Positions 18,236 through 26,526 of a stretch of 64,000 nt of DNA are shown here, one piece after another. Where the stretch lies: positions 1 through 64,000 of the forward strand of contig NZ_AUCW01000003.1 of NCBI RefSeq assembly GCF_000429965.1. Reading direction: 5' to 3'. Position 1 is the stretch's first letter, and every line of letters begins with the position of its first letter. The notes below the pieces were generated by a model. The model did not search any database. It was not told the DNA's origin and saw only the letters and a program-made list of their open reading frames with translations. Position numbers and translations under genes: made by a program. Origin of the DNA: Desulfogranum mediterraneum DSM 13871. GTDB taxonomy: Bacteria > Desulfobacterota > Desulfobulbia > Desulfobulbales > Desulfobulbaceae.

Positions 18236-18252
18236 AGCACTCCAGCAAAGGA

Positions 18253-20031
18253 CTAGCCCGCTTCCACCCTGGACAAAAGTGACTCGATGATCCCCAGACC
18301 GGCCTGCCAGAAGGAGGGGGCATTGAGATCGATATCAAAGGGGGCGAGGAGCTCGTAGGGTGAGCGGCTGCCGCCGGCGCTGAGCAGGGAGAGATACTGC
18401 TCCACAAAACGGTCGCCCTCCTGCTGGTAACGCGCATAGAGTGCGAGCACCAGGAGTTCGCCAAAGGCATAGGAGTAGACATAGCCCGGGGTGCTGAGGA
18501 AGTGGGGGATATAGGACCACCAGCAGCCGTAGTCCTGGGTCAGGATCAGCGAATCGCCGAACATGGCCTCCTGGGTCTGCTGCCAGATGGCGGCAAACTC
18601 CTGGGGTGACAACTCTCCCCTCTCCCGCCTCCGGGTATGCATCTGCTCCTCGAAGCGATTCATGGCCACCTGGCGAAAGACCGTGGCAAAGATGGATTCC
18701 AGCTTCTGACAGATAAAGGCCCGACGCTCTTGGCCAGAACCAAGCAACTCCAGCTGGGCGTTAAAGACCAGGAACTCGGCAAAGACCGAGGCGGTCTCTG
18801 CCAGTACCAGGGGGGTGTCGCTGTTGTAGTGCCCCTGTTTGCCGGCCAGGAGTTGATGGACCCCATGGCCCAGCTCATGGGCCACGGTGGAGACATCCCG
18901 GATGGAACCGGTATAGTTGACCATCACATAGGGATGGAGTTCAGGGATGCAGGGATGGGCAAAGGCCCCGCCCCGCTTACCCTCCATAATCGGGGCGTGG
19001 ATCCAGCGTGAGCTGAAAAACTGCTCGGCAATCCCACCCATCTCCGGGGAAAAATCGCTAAAGGCAGCCACCACCATCTGCCGGCAGCTCTGCCACCCTA
19101 CCACCCCTCCCTGGTCGCCGGGCAGGGGAGCGTAGCGATCATAGTCAAACAGTTGTTCATAGCCCAGGAGTTCCCGCTTGAGCCGGTAGTAGCGCTGGAC
19201 AATATCATAACGAGCGGTCACCGCCTCGATCAGGGTGTCCACGGTCCTGTCCTCCAGCTCGTTGGCCAGATTGATCTCACTGCTCCAGCCGGGATAGCGA
19301 CGGACCCGATCGCTGATCATCTTTTCAGCAGCCAGGGTATTGAAGACATGGCTCAGGAGGTGACTGTTTTTCTCCAGCTCAAGGGTCATCTCCCCGGCCG
19401 CCTGCCTGCGTACCTCCCGCCGGGGACTGTAGAGATCGTTGAGCACCTCTTCTTCGGTCCTGCCGGTTTCCCCAAACTGCAGGCGCCCCATGAGCTTATC
19501 AAAGAGCAGATTCCAGGCACTCCGGCCCACCGGCGCCAACTGCTGGAGGAGTTCTTCTTCCGCCCCGGAGAGCTGGTGCGGGGCGAAACGACGCAGGGCT
19601 TCCAGATAGTGGGCATAGCTCGCCACTGCCGGCTCGGCCAGGAGGCTGGTCACCGCAAGCTTATCAAGGGTATTCCATTCCAGGCGGAAGAAGACTGTGA
19701 GTTGCCCCACGCTGGAGGCCAACTCCTCGATTTCCTGGAGCAGGGCCGAGGCAGGGGCATCGCCGGTCTGGGTGGTAAAATTCAGATACGCGTAGGTCTC
19801 CAGCCTGCTCAGCCGGCAGTCGAGTCGCTCCAGTTCCGCCACCAGGCCGGCCAGCTGGTCGCCGCTCAGTTGAGCAACCCGACCGCGATACTGCTCTGCC
19901 AGAGCCTGGGCCGTGGCGAGGCACCACTCTTTATCCCGGCCAATGGCGGGATCATCGAGTCCCTGATAGAGATCCTCCAGGGCCCAGATCACCTCACCGG
20001 TGCCCAAATCCTGCTTGGTTACGCTGTTCAT
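18253..20031 (-). CDS. pepF: Oligoendopeptidase F-type zinc peptidase (M3 family)
   Basis: A 592-residue cytoplasmic metallopeptidase that cleaves oligopeptides. The zinc motif HELGH lies in STVAHELGHGVHQL, and the downstream glutamate sits in LAETASVFAEF, both as in M3B enzymes. The length matches the family (about 590-600). The ATG chosen has AAGGA just upstream; the frame stays open 39 codons further but the extra sequence overlaps trpA and does not look like the family. It starts 40 bases after trpA on the same strand, and may be read with it. Confidence 0.94.
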   Translation of the reverse strand: MNSVTKQDLGTGEVIWALEDLYQGLDDPAIGRDKEWCLATAQALAEQYRGRVAQLSGDQLAGLVAELERLDCRLSRLETYAYLNFTTQTGDAPASALLQEIEELASSVGQLTVFFRLEWNTLDKLAVTSLLAEPAVASYAHYLEALRRFAPHQLSGAEEELLQQLAPVGRSAWNLLFDKLMGRLQFGETGRTEEEVLNDLYSPRREVRRQAAGEMTLELEKNSHLLSHVFNTLAAEKMISDRVRRYPGWSSEINLANELEDRTVDTLIEAVTARYDIVQRYYRLKRELLGYEQLFDYDRYAPLPGDQGGVVGWQSCRQMVVAAFSDFSPEMGGIAEQFFSSRWIHAPIMEGKRGGAFAHPCIPELHPYVMVNYTGSIRDVSTVAHELGHGVHQLLAGKQGHYNSDTPLVLAETASVFAEFLVFNAQLELLGSGQERRAFICQKLESIFATVFRQVAMNRFEEQMHTRRRERGELSPQEFAAIWQQTQEAMFGDSLILTQDYGCWWSYIPHFLSTPGYVYSYAFGELLVLALYARYQQEGDRFVEQYLSLLSAGGSRSPYELLAPFDIDLNAPSFWQAGLGIIESLLSRVEAG

Positions 20032-20071
20032 GGTCCTTCTCCCTCCAAAGGGTGGATAGCTTCTGTCGGCA

Positions 20072-20866
20072 TCACTCTGCAGCTGGCTGACAACTGCCGG
20101 CCAGGAGGCCGGCAATAAAGGGCCCCACCGCCCCAGGCCCCTGTTCATCGACCAGTTTAATGGTGGCCGTACCGATGACCGCCATCTCCGCCATGCCGGT
20201 TAAGCGGTCGATATCCGCCCGGCTGCTGATACCGAAACCCACGGCCAGGGGGAGCGCGGTCGCCCCTTTACAGCGCTTAAGGTAGGCCTCTATGGAGGAA
20301 TCCAACTCGGTCTGCTTGCCGGTCACCCCCTTGCGGGCCACACAGTAGACAAAACCATTCCCCTGGCCGGCAACCTCCTCCATCCGCGCCGAGGTGGAGG
20401 TTGGGGTGAAGAAGGTGATCGCTGCCAGGCCCAGCTCCCGGCTCAGCTGCAGATAGCTCTGCCCCTCTTCCGGAGGCAAGTCCGGGATGATGGTCCCCCA
20501 GAGTCCGATCTCCCTCGTCCGCCCCAGGAAGGTCTCCTCTCCCTGGGCATAGACGATGTTGTAGTAGGTCATGAAGAGGAAACAGACCTGGGGAAAACGA
20601 TCCGCCATCTCCCGGGCAAAGGTAAAACACTGCTCCACCGTGATCCCGGTCTCCAGGCTGTCCTGATTCGCCTTGAGGATCACCGGTCCATCGGCGATGG
20701 GCTCGGAAAAGGGGATCTGCAGCTCGATGCAGTCCACCCCGTTTGCGGCCATCTGCTCAATGACCAGGCGATTATCCTCCAGGGAGGGGTAACCCAGGAC
20801 CAGATGGGTCATGAGCAAGATGGGCTTCTGCTCCAGTCTGTTGTGTAACTCGTGTGCTAATTCCAT
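20072..20866 (-). CDS. trpA: Tryptophan synthase alpha subunit
   Basis: A 264-residue TIM-barrel enzyme that splits indole-3-glycerol phosphate to indole. The catalytic glutamate lies in CIELQIPFSEP and the catalytic aspartate in IADGPVI. The position equivalent to Salmonella alpha-Asp56, which bonds to the beta subunit, is glutamate here (FSEP rather than FSDP). FGISSRADI and the phosphate-binding region are present. The ATG chosen gives the normal N-terminus. It follows trpB by about 200 bases; no other trp genes are nearby. Confidence 0.95.
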   Translation of the reverse strand: MELAHELHNRLEQKPILLMTHLVLGYPSLEDNRLVIEQMAANGVDCIELQIPFSEPIADGPVILKANQDSLETGITVEQCFTFAREMADRFPQVCFLFMTYYNIVYAQGEETFLGRTREIGLWGTIIPDLPPEEGQSYLQLSRELGLAAITFFTPTSTSARMEEVAGQGNGFVYCVARKGVTGKQTELDSSIEAYLKRCKGATALPLAVGFGISSRADIDRLTGMAEMAVIGTATIKLVDEQGPGAVGPFIAGLLAGSCQPAAE

Positions 20867-21063
20867 ACTGTTCTCACGGTGTGTAATGGCTCTCTTGAAT
20901 ATCCTGCTTGTGCCGACTTCCTGCGCAGCTGCCCGGTATCGCCCCCGAAACTCAAGAGAGACACCGAACCCATCCGCACGATTCAAGATACCCTCATGAT
21001 AAGCGAGTTTCCCTGGATCGCTCCAGAGAAGGGTCTCCTGCCGGGGCAGACCGCTAGCGACCT

Positions 21064-22290
21064 TCAGCCCCCATACTCCTGCCCCCTGGCAATGATGAAC
21101 TCTTTCCAGGAGGGATCGTCATAGGCGTGGGCCACGGTAAAGATATCCTTATCACCACGGCCGGACATGTTGATGATGATGGCCTCGTCCCTGGCCATCT
21201 TGGGGGCCTCCTTATAGGCCTGGACAAAGGCATGGGAGGACTCCAGGGCCGGAATCAGGCCCTCGGTCTCCATGGTCAGGGAGAGGGCCTCCAGCACCTC
21301 CTGGTCGGTGGCGGCCTCAAAGCGGACCCTGCCCTGTTCCCCCAGGTCGGCAAGGATGGGGGAGATGCCAACATAGTCAAGACCTGCTGCAATGGAGTGG
21401 GTGTCCAGCATCTGACCATCCTCATTCTGAAGAAACATGGTCTTATAGCCCTGGGCAACACCGGCACGGGCGCGGCTGCCCTTCATCCGGGCGGCATGGC
21501 GGGCGGTATCCACCCCTTCCCCGCCCGCCTCGACCCCGACCAGCTCGACCTGGGGTTGGCCGAGAAAGCCCTGGAAGATGCCCATGGCATTGGAGCCGCC
21601 ACCTACGCAGGCATAGACCCGGGCAGGCAAGCCACCGTGCTGGGCCAGGATCTGCTCATGGGCCTCGATACCGATGATGGACTGAAACCAGGCCACCATC
21701 TCCGGGAAGGGATGGGGTCCGCAGACCGTACCGATGACATAGTGGGTATCCTCCATGGAGCTCACCCAGTCACGGAAGGCCTCGTTCATCGCATCCTTCA
21801 GGGTCCGGGAGCCGGAGGTCACCGGCACCACTGTGGCCCCGAGTTTTTCCATCCAGAAGACGTTGGGCCGCTGGCGGGCCACATCCTCTGCCCCCATGTA
21901 AATGGTACACTCCAGGCCATAGCGGGCCGCCATGGTGGCGGTGGCCACCCCGTGCTGTCCGGCTCCGGTCTCGGCAATGACCCGCCGCTTGCCCATCCGC
22001 TTGACCAGGAGACCCTGCCCCATCACGTTGTTGGCCTTATGGGCACCGGTATGATTGAGATCCTCCCGCTTGATATAGATCCTGGCGCCACCCAGGGCCT
22101 CACTCAGGTTATCGGCCACGGTGAGCGGGGTGGGTCGGCAGGAGTAGTTCTGCATCACCGCCACATACTCCTGCCAAAAGGCGGCATCGGCCCGGGCCTC
22201 CTCGTAGATTCGATTTAACTCCGCAAAGGTCGAATAGAGGACTTCCGGAATGAATGCCCCCCCCCACTGCCCATAGTATCCTTTTTTCAT
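21064..22290 (-). CDS. trpB: Tryptophan synthase beta subunit
   Basis: A 408-residue PLP enzyme that condenses indole with serine. The PLP lysine is in EDLNHTGAHKANN, the phosphate cup is GGGSNAMG, and the lysine that contacts TrpA is in SRTLKDAMNEA. It is of the main TrpB1 type. The chosen ATG gives the family-standard start MKKGYYGQWGGAFIPE. Gene order is trpB then trpA, with no trpE, G, D, C or F in the window. A trp attenuator was looked for in the short upstream gap and not seen. Confidence 0.96.
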   Translation of the reverse strand: MKKGYYGQWGGAFIPEVLYSTFAELNRIYEEARADAAFWQEYVAVMQNYSCRPTPLTVADNLSEALGGARIYIKREDLNHTGAHKANNVMGQGLLVKRMGKRRVIAETGAGQHGVATATMAARYGLECTIYMGAEDVARQRPNVFWMEKLGATVVPVTSGSRTLKDAMNEAFRDWVSSMEDTHYVIGTVCGPHPFPEMVAWFQSIIGIEAHEQILAQHGGLPARVYACVGGGSNAMGIFQGFLGQPQVELVGVEAGGEGVDTARHAARMKGSRARAGVAQGYKTMFLQNEDGQMLDTHSIAAGLDYVGISPILADLGEQGRVRFEAATDQEVLEALSLTMETEGLIPALESSHAFVQAYKEAPKMARDEAIIINMSGRGDKDIFTVAHAYDDPSWKEFIIARGQEYGG

Positions 22291-22392
22291 GGTCGGTTTT
22301 TTCCAGTTAAATAGTAGCGGGATGGCAGAGCAGGCCCTGACATCCTTGATTGAGCCGCCGGTCACGCGGAGCGGCAAACGTCCCTGAGCCCT

Positions 22393-23988
22393 TCACTCCT
22401 CCCGCTCCAGCATCTGCCGGCAGGCCGCAGCAAAATCCTCGGGATAGTGGCCGCAGATATACCTGGACTGGGCCTCACTGAAGCCTCCCATGGACCAGGG
22501 CAACTTCGGGGAAAACGAGTAGAGCAGACGTTGACCATTGTCCACCCCCAGGCGCTTGCTGTATTCGACGGAGGTCACCATCCGGGCCCCGAGGGCTGCC
22601 AGAACCTGCTGCGCCCGGAGAATACCCTGGTCAAGGGAGGTACGTACCGCCTGATCGGCCTCGACAATATTCCCCACCGGCCCCTGGGGGCTGTCGGCGA
22701 TGACCATCAACTGCAGTTCCCACTGGGAGACCTGGGCCTTGGGCACGAAGAGCAGCACCTGTGGATCCTCCCAGACCACCAGGGACTGCTCGCCTCTGCC
22801 GCCGTCCACCCTGGTATTGGTGCGAATGGCCCTGAGGTAATCGCTGAAAAAGGAGGAGCCAAAGGCCTGGTGATACTGTTTCAGCCAGTCGGCAACCAGG
22901 TCGCCGCAGGCAAAGGCACCACAAGGCTCGCCGTCGCTACTTTCCACCTGCTCGGGGACCAGGGCATACTGCTGATGTATCATCTGGTGGGAGGCGTGGA
23001 GGCGATAACCCGAACCGGAAAAATCATAGCCGAAGTTCCAGCCCCAGAGGGTGGCGACCTGCTCCCCCCCTCCCCTCTCCAGCCTGGCCACGAGCTGCCG
23101 GCGGAGCGCCTCCAGCTCAGCAGGGCTGTAACGACGCCTCCTGATCGCGGTCTCGATCCCCAGCTTCTCGGCCAGAACCACATAGCTGCGCTGGTAGTAG
23201 AGATGGCGGAGCCCCTCCATGTCGGTGGCGCTGAGCTCCCCAATCCGGTAGCGGATGGCGTTGTGGGCAAAGTTGGCGGCAAAGTGGCCCCCAGGGATAT
23301 AGGAGTTGCCCCGATGGTACTCGAAGAGCGCGGTCTGGTCCTGGTTGAAATCAGCGACAATCTCGCTCCCCCCCTGGGCCCCCGGGCGCAGCACCATGAC
23401 CTCCTTATAGGGGTCCGGCAGGGCCGGATTGTTGGCAATGGTTTCAAAGAGGCGATGGTCATCGATCTCAGCAAGCCTTCGCCCCTGGACCTCGCGATAG
23501 GAGAGTCCCTCAGGCGCATCAAGATCCTCCCCGACAAAGCGGCAACAGCCGCGGGCCAGCATCACCAACTCCTCGGGCTTGGTGGAATTCTGAGCCAGGT
23601 CATAGCGCACAGAGCCGGGTAGCCGGGCAAAGATCTGCTCCGCCTTTTCCTGGCTCAGCTCGGCCAACAGCAGCTCCAGCAGTGAATCCTGCCCAGGCGG
23701 CGTCATGGCCATGGCGGTCGGATCCTGGCGACGACGGTCGGCCCAGGCAGCGTCGATGTAGGTGCAACCGCGAAAGGGCAAGGGATTAAGGATCTCATAG
23801 ACCGCGTGGGAGGGAGTGACCTCCAGGTCTCCGGGAGTGAAGTTGGCCCGATTCTCGACAACTGTGCCGTCAGCCAGGGCTCCGAGGGTGAGAATGTGGT
23901 CGTGCTGGCGCAGATTGATCACCCCATAGCGGGGCTGATGTATGCCGACGCGGAAGGTGCCGTCGGGCTTCACAGAGGTTCGCATCAT
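22393..23988 (-). CDS. Unrecognised protein, about 531 residues
   Basis: A long frame with coding character whose product I do not recognise with confidence. It is soluble, with no signal peptide or membrane segments. The C-terminal third has a strand-rich segment (SQWELQLMVIADSPQGPVGN) followed by a helix and ARMVTSVEYSKR, loosely reminiscent of nucleotidyltransferases of the HIT/GalT superfamily, but no HxHxH motif was found. The start is uncertain: two adjacent ATG codons near 23985-23988 have no ribosome binding site, and a GTG at 24081 would add 31 residues. It ends 102 bases before trpB and may be in the same transcript. Confidence 0.7.
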   Translation of the reverse strand: MMRTSVKPDGTFRVGIHQPRYGVINLRQHDHILTLGALADGTVVENRANFTPGDLEVTPSHAVYEILNPLPFRGCTYIDAAWADRRRQDPTAMAMTPPGQDSLLELLLAELSQEKAEQIFARLPGSVRYDLAQNSTKPEELVMLARGCCRFVGEDLDAPEGLSYREVQGRRLAEIDDHRLFETIANNPALPDPYKEVMVLRPGAQGGSEIVADFNQDQTALFEYHRGNSYIPGGHFAANFAHNAIRYRIGELSATDMEGLRHLYYQRSYVVLAEKLGIETAIRRRRYSPAELEALRRQLVARLERGGGEQVATLWGWNFGYDFSGSGYRLHASHQMIHQQYALVPEQVESSDGEPCGAFACGDLVADWLKQYHQAFGSSFFSDYLRAIRTNTRVDGGRGEQSLVVWEDPQVLLFVPKAQVSQWELQLMVIADSPQGPVGNIVEADQAVRTSLDQGILRAQQVLAALGARMVTSVEYSKRLGVDNGQRLLYSFSPKLPWSMGGFSEAQSRYICGHYPEDFAAACRQMLEREE

Positions 23989-24164
23989 TTGAACAGCGGG
24001 GTAAGGTTGAAGAGGCCGAGAAGGACAGAAACAGGAACCAGAATAACAAAGCCGGGCAGGAGGATTCGCTTGTATCCCCACTGCAATTGGAGCATAATAT
24101 ACTAATGGGGTGGAATATTCACTAGGATTTCACCACTGGCAGAGAAATCGTTTGGGAGTTTTTT

Positions 24165-25265
24165 ATGGGGTTTCCCAAAATCGGGTTCCGGATCTGTGAA
24201 AACAGACAGTGCCCGCTATACAGCTACAACGACACCTTTTTCATCTCCGGTATCGCCATCCGGATGGAGAGTAACGGTGAACAATCCTTTATCAACACCA
24301 CCGTGATCCACTCTCCTCCGGACAAGGAACACTGCAAGATCCTCAACGGTGACCTCACCCGAATCATCATCGAATATGAACGGGCCGATCAGATCCCGGA
24401 CTGCCTGATCAGCTGCAGCGGCTGCACCGGCTCCATCCGCCTGGAACATCACCGCTCAACAGAGCTGGACCCTGCCCCAGAGGCCGGAGAGAGGAAGATC
24501 AGCTCCATCCTCCACCTCTTGAGCAAATTTTCCTTTTTCCGCAACATCGATCAGGGGGCGCTGGAGAGCGTCATCCAGCACTTCAAGCTGCAGGAGTACT
24601 CCGCCAAAGAGATCATTCTCCGTAAGGGCGACCCCGGAGGTAACTTTTACATCGTGGTCAACGGCCGGGTCGACATCCTCAACGACGCCGGCATTGCCAT
24701 CACCAGCCTGGAGAGAGGTGAGGTCTTCGGGGAGATGAGCCTGATCTGCGAGGAAAACGTCGGCGCAACCGTCCAGGCAGGCAGCGACAGCACCATCATC
24801 CACCTTGACCATGATCACTTCACCGCCATTTTAAAGAAATACCCTGCCCTCCAACTCTACTTTACCCGCCTGCTGGCCAAACGGTTAAGCGCAGCCAACC
24901 GGATACGTTCCGACGACTATGCCTCGGCCATGATCGGCAAGCTCGAAGAGATCCCCCCGGATGCCCTGTTCCAGACCCTGAACGCCAACCACAAGACCGG
25001 CATCCTGACCATCACCCAACTCCCCCGGGGAACGGCTCGTTTTTCTCTGCGTCAGGGCGCCCTGATCAAGGCGATCTATGGTGGCAGAAAGGGCAAGTCG
25101 GCCTTCTTTGCCGTACTCAGAGAAAAACAGGGCCGCTTTAAATTTACCCCCGGCATCCCGGCCGAGGATTTTGACGTTCCGGAAATCGGCTACTTCATGA
25201 AGCTGCTCATGGAGGGCCTCCAGCGCCTGGACGAGCACTCCAGCGCAAAGGGCCAAAAGGGCTAA
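24165..25265 (+). CDS. cNMP-binding domain protein with cysteine-rich N-terminus and DUF4388-like C-terminus
   Basis: A 366-residue regulator. The N-terminal region (1-100) has Cys11, 16, 57, 80, 84 and 87, including CLISCSGC, which could bind a metal. Residues about 110-240 form a cyclic-nucleotide-binding (cupin-like) fold with RKGDPGGNFYIVVNGRVDI and GEVFGEMSL. The C-terminal region (about 255-350) with LFQTLNANHKTGILTIT resembles the DUF4388/PATAN fold also seen in the PatA-type regulator at 15828-17195. No DNA-binding domain is evident, so it probably acts through protein contacts. The start follows GGGAG. Confidence 0.85.
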   Translation: MGFPKIGFRICENRQCPLYSYNDTFFISGIAIRMESNGEQSFINTTVIHSPPDKEHCKILNGDLTRIIIEYERADQIPDCLISCSGCTGSIRLEHHRSTELDPAPEAGERKISSILHLLSKFSFFRNIDQGALESVIQHFKLQEYSAKEIILRKGDPGGNFYIVVNGRVDILNDAGIAITSLERGEVFGEMSLICEENVGATVQAGSDSTIIHLDHDHFTAILKKYPALQLYFTRLLAKRLSAANRIRSDDYASAMIGKLEEIPPDALFQTLNANHKTGILTITQLPRGTARFSLRQGALIKAIYGGRKGKSAFFAVLREKQGRFKFTPGIPAEDFDVPEIGYFMKLLMEGLQRLDEHSSAKGQKG

Positions 25266-25591
25266 GCCCCTCTCTCCGATCCCCCCTGGCGCCTTTTATC
25301 CCCCCCAGCAGAGGCGACCGCTCGACAGCAGGAAAAGCCGGTGACCGGCAGAGGGTGCCCGGCTGATCGCGATATGCCAACTGTGCAAGGACAGCAAAAA
25401 CAACTCACGAAAACCAGAAAACACCCCGGTTTACCCCTCAAAAGAGGGTCGCGCCCACCCCAGGATCGGACCCGAGTCGGTAAAACCGAAGTTCACCCCA
25501 GAGAACTCCGCACAAAACGCACAGCAAACGCCCCCTTCGCCAGCACGCTCCAGTCCCGCAATAGTATCAAATATTTACAGCTTTTTTTTCC
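25266..25591. other. Gene-free stretch upstream of the frd promoter
   Basis: No convincing coding frame or RNA was seen. The only structures are short GC-rich hairpins, for example GCCGG-TGA-CCGGC near 25336. It separates the cNMP-protein gene from the fumarate reductase promoter. Confidence 0.5.
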
Positions 25592-25620
25592 TTGACAGAG
25601 CATTACCCCCCTGTTAATGA
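25592..25620 (+). promoter_or_regulatory. Sigma-70-type promoter for frdCAB
   Basis: A consensus -35 TTGACA (25592-25597), a 17-base spacer and TAATGA (25615-25620) lie about 115 bases before frdC. This is the best promoter match in the window. Confidence 0.6.
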
Positions 25621-25631
25621 ATGATCGTTCA
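25618..25631. promoter_or_regulatory. Near-palindromic operator candidate at the frd start site
   Basis: TGAATGATCGTTCA is symmetric except at one pair (T and G at positions 5 and 10). It overlaps the -10 box and the expected start site, the place where a repressor blocks transcription. The spacing and half-sites are like those of TetR-family operators. Confidence 0.4.
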
Positions 25632-25735
25632 GTTGTAAAAGAAATCTACCAGCTGAGCAGTGGTCACGTTACCAAAACCGGTTGAAACGCAGTACAGTCT
25701 TTGATTTCGTTAACCAAAACTTAAGGTCAACAATT

Positions 25736-26398
25736 ATGTCGTGGTTCATTCAAACCTGTCGGTCATCTCTAGGCAAAAAGTACATCATGGCCCTGACAGG
25801 GCTCATGCTAGGCGGCTTCCTGGTCGTCCATACCATTGGTAACAGCACGATCTTCTGGGGAAGAGAAGCTTTCAATGCGTACGCCCATCACCTTCACTCG
25901 CTGGGTATCTTTGTGCCGATTTTCGAGATCGGGCTCTACTCAATCTTTTTTCTCCATGTCATCACCGGTGTTATCCTCTTTCTGCAAAACAGGGCGGCAC
26001 GAGGTGAGCAGAGGTATGAGGTGGACAAATCAGCTGGTGGCAGGACCTGGGGTTCCAAGACCATGCCATACACCGGTGCGGCCATCTTTGTCTTTGTCCT
26101 GATTCACCTTGCCAACTTCCATTTTGTTGAAAAGACGGAAATCCTGACCATTTCTGACGTGGTCACTGCGGTCCTCAACAATCCCGGTTTCACCCTCATC
26201 TACATCGTAGGTATGGGTGTCCTGGCGCTGCATATCAGCCATGGCTTCTGGTCTCTGTTCCAGACCTATGGCATCAGCCATCCTCGTTACGACGGGCCTA
26301 TCCGTAATGTGACCTGGGCCGTGGCAGCCATCATGATCGTGGTCTTTGTCCTGATCACCCTGCTTTTGGTTGTGTCCCAGAATCATCTTCTCGGTTAA
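25736..26398 (+). CDS. frdC: Fumarate reductase / succinate dehydrogenase cytochrome b subunit
   Basis: A 220-residue membrane subunit with five hydrophobic segments, the type-B single-subunit anchor that carries two haems b. Histidines in FLVVHTIG, FFLHVITG, LIHLANFH and LHISHGFW are placed in membrane segments as expected for haem ligands. It passes electrons between menaquinone and the iron-sulfur subunit. The ATG chosen is 18 codons after a TTG; the upstream part does not look like the family. It is first in the order C-A-B, the usual order of type-B enzymes. Confidence 0.93.
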   Translation: MSWFIQTCRSSLGKKYIMALTGLMLGGFLVVHTIGNSTIFWGREAFNAYAHHLHSLGIFVPIFEIGLYSIFFLHVITGVILFLQNRAARGEQRYEVDKSAGGRTWGSKTMPYTGAAIFVFVLIHLANFHFVEKTEILTISDVVTAVLNNPGFTLIYIVGMGVLALHISHGFWSLFQTYGISHPRYDGPIRNVTWAVAAIMIVVFVLITLLLVVSQNHLLG

Positions 26399-26445
26399 GG
26401 CAGCTGGAGCACGAGAGATGCTCTACCCTGTAGCGAGAACGCGTG

Positions 26446-26473
26446 TTGACGCTACGGTATACAGATATATAGC
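26446..26473 (+). promoter_or_regulatory. Possible internal promoter before frdA
   Basis: TTGACG (26446-26451) and TATAGC (26468-26473), 16 bases apart, lie in the 128-base gap between frdC and frdA. It could raise frdAB over frdC, but the match is only fair. Confidence 0.3.
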
Positions 26474-26526
26474 AACGACCCTGATACGTCGTAATTCACT
26501 TTCCACCATAGCTAGAAGAAAATATT

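Larger units (their letters stand above)
17196..18252. other. AT-rich gene-free kilobase
   Basis: No convincing protein gene was found. The left two thirds are far more A+T-rich than the surrounding coding DNA. It holds a minus-strand intrinsic terminator near 17267-17294 and a plus-strand terminator near 18191-18235, which means RNA is probably made from both strands. See the separate entries. Confidence 0.7.

Noticed and set aside
17804-18290. Open frames in the AT-rich kilobase (134 and 151 residues)
   Set aside because: They have no ribosome binding site and no recognisable sequence, and they cross the intrinsic terminator or promoter elements.
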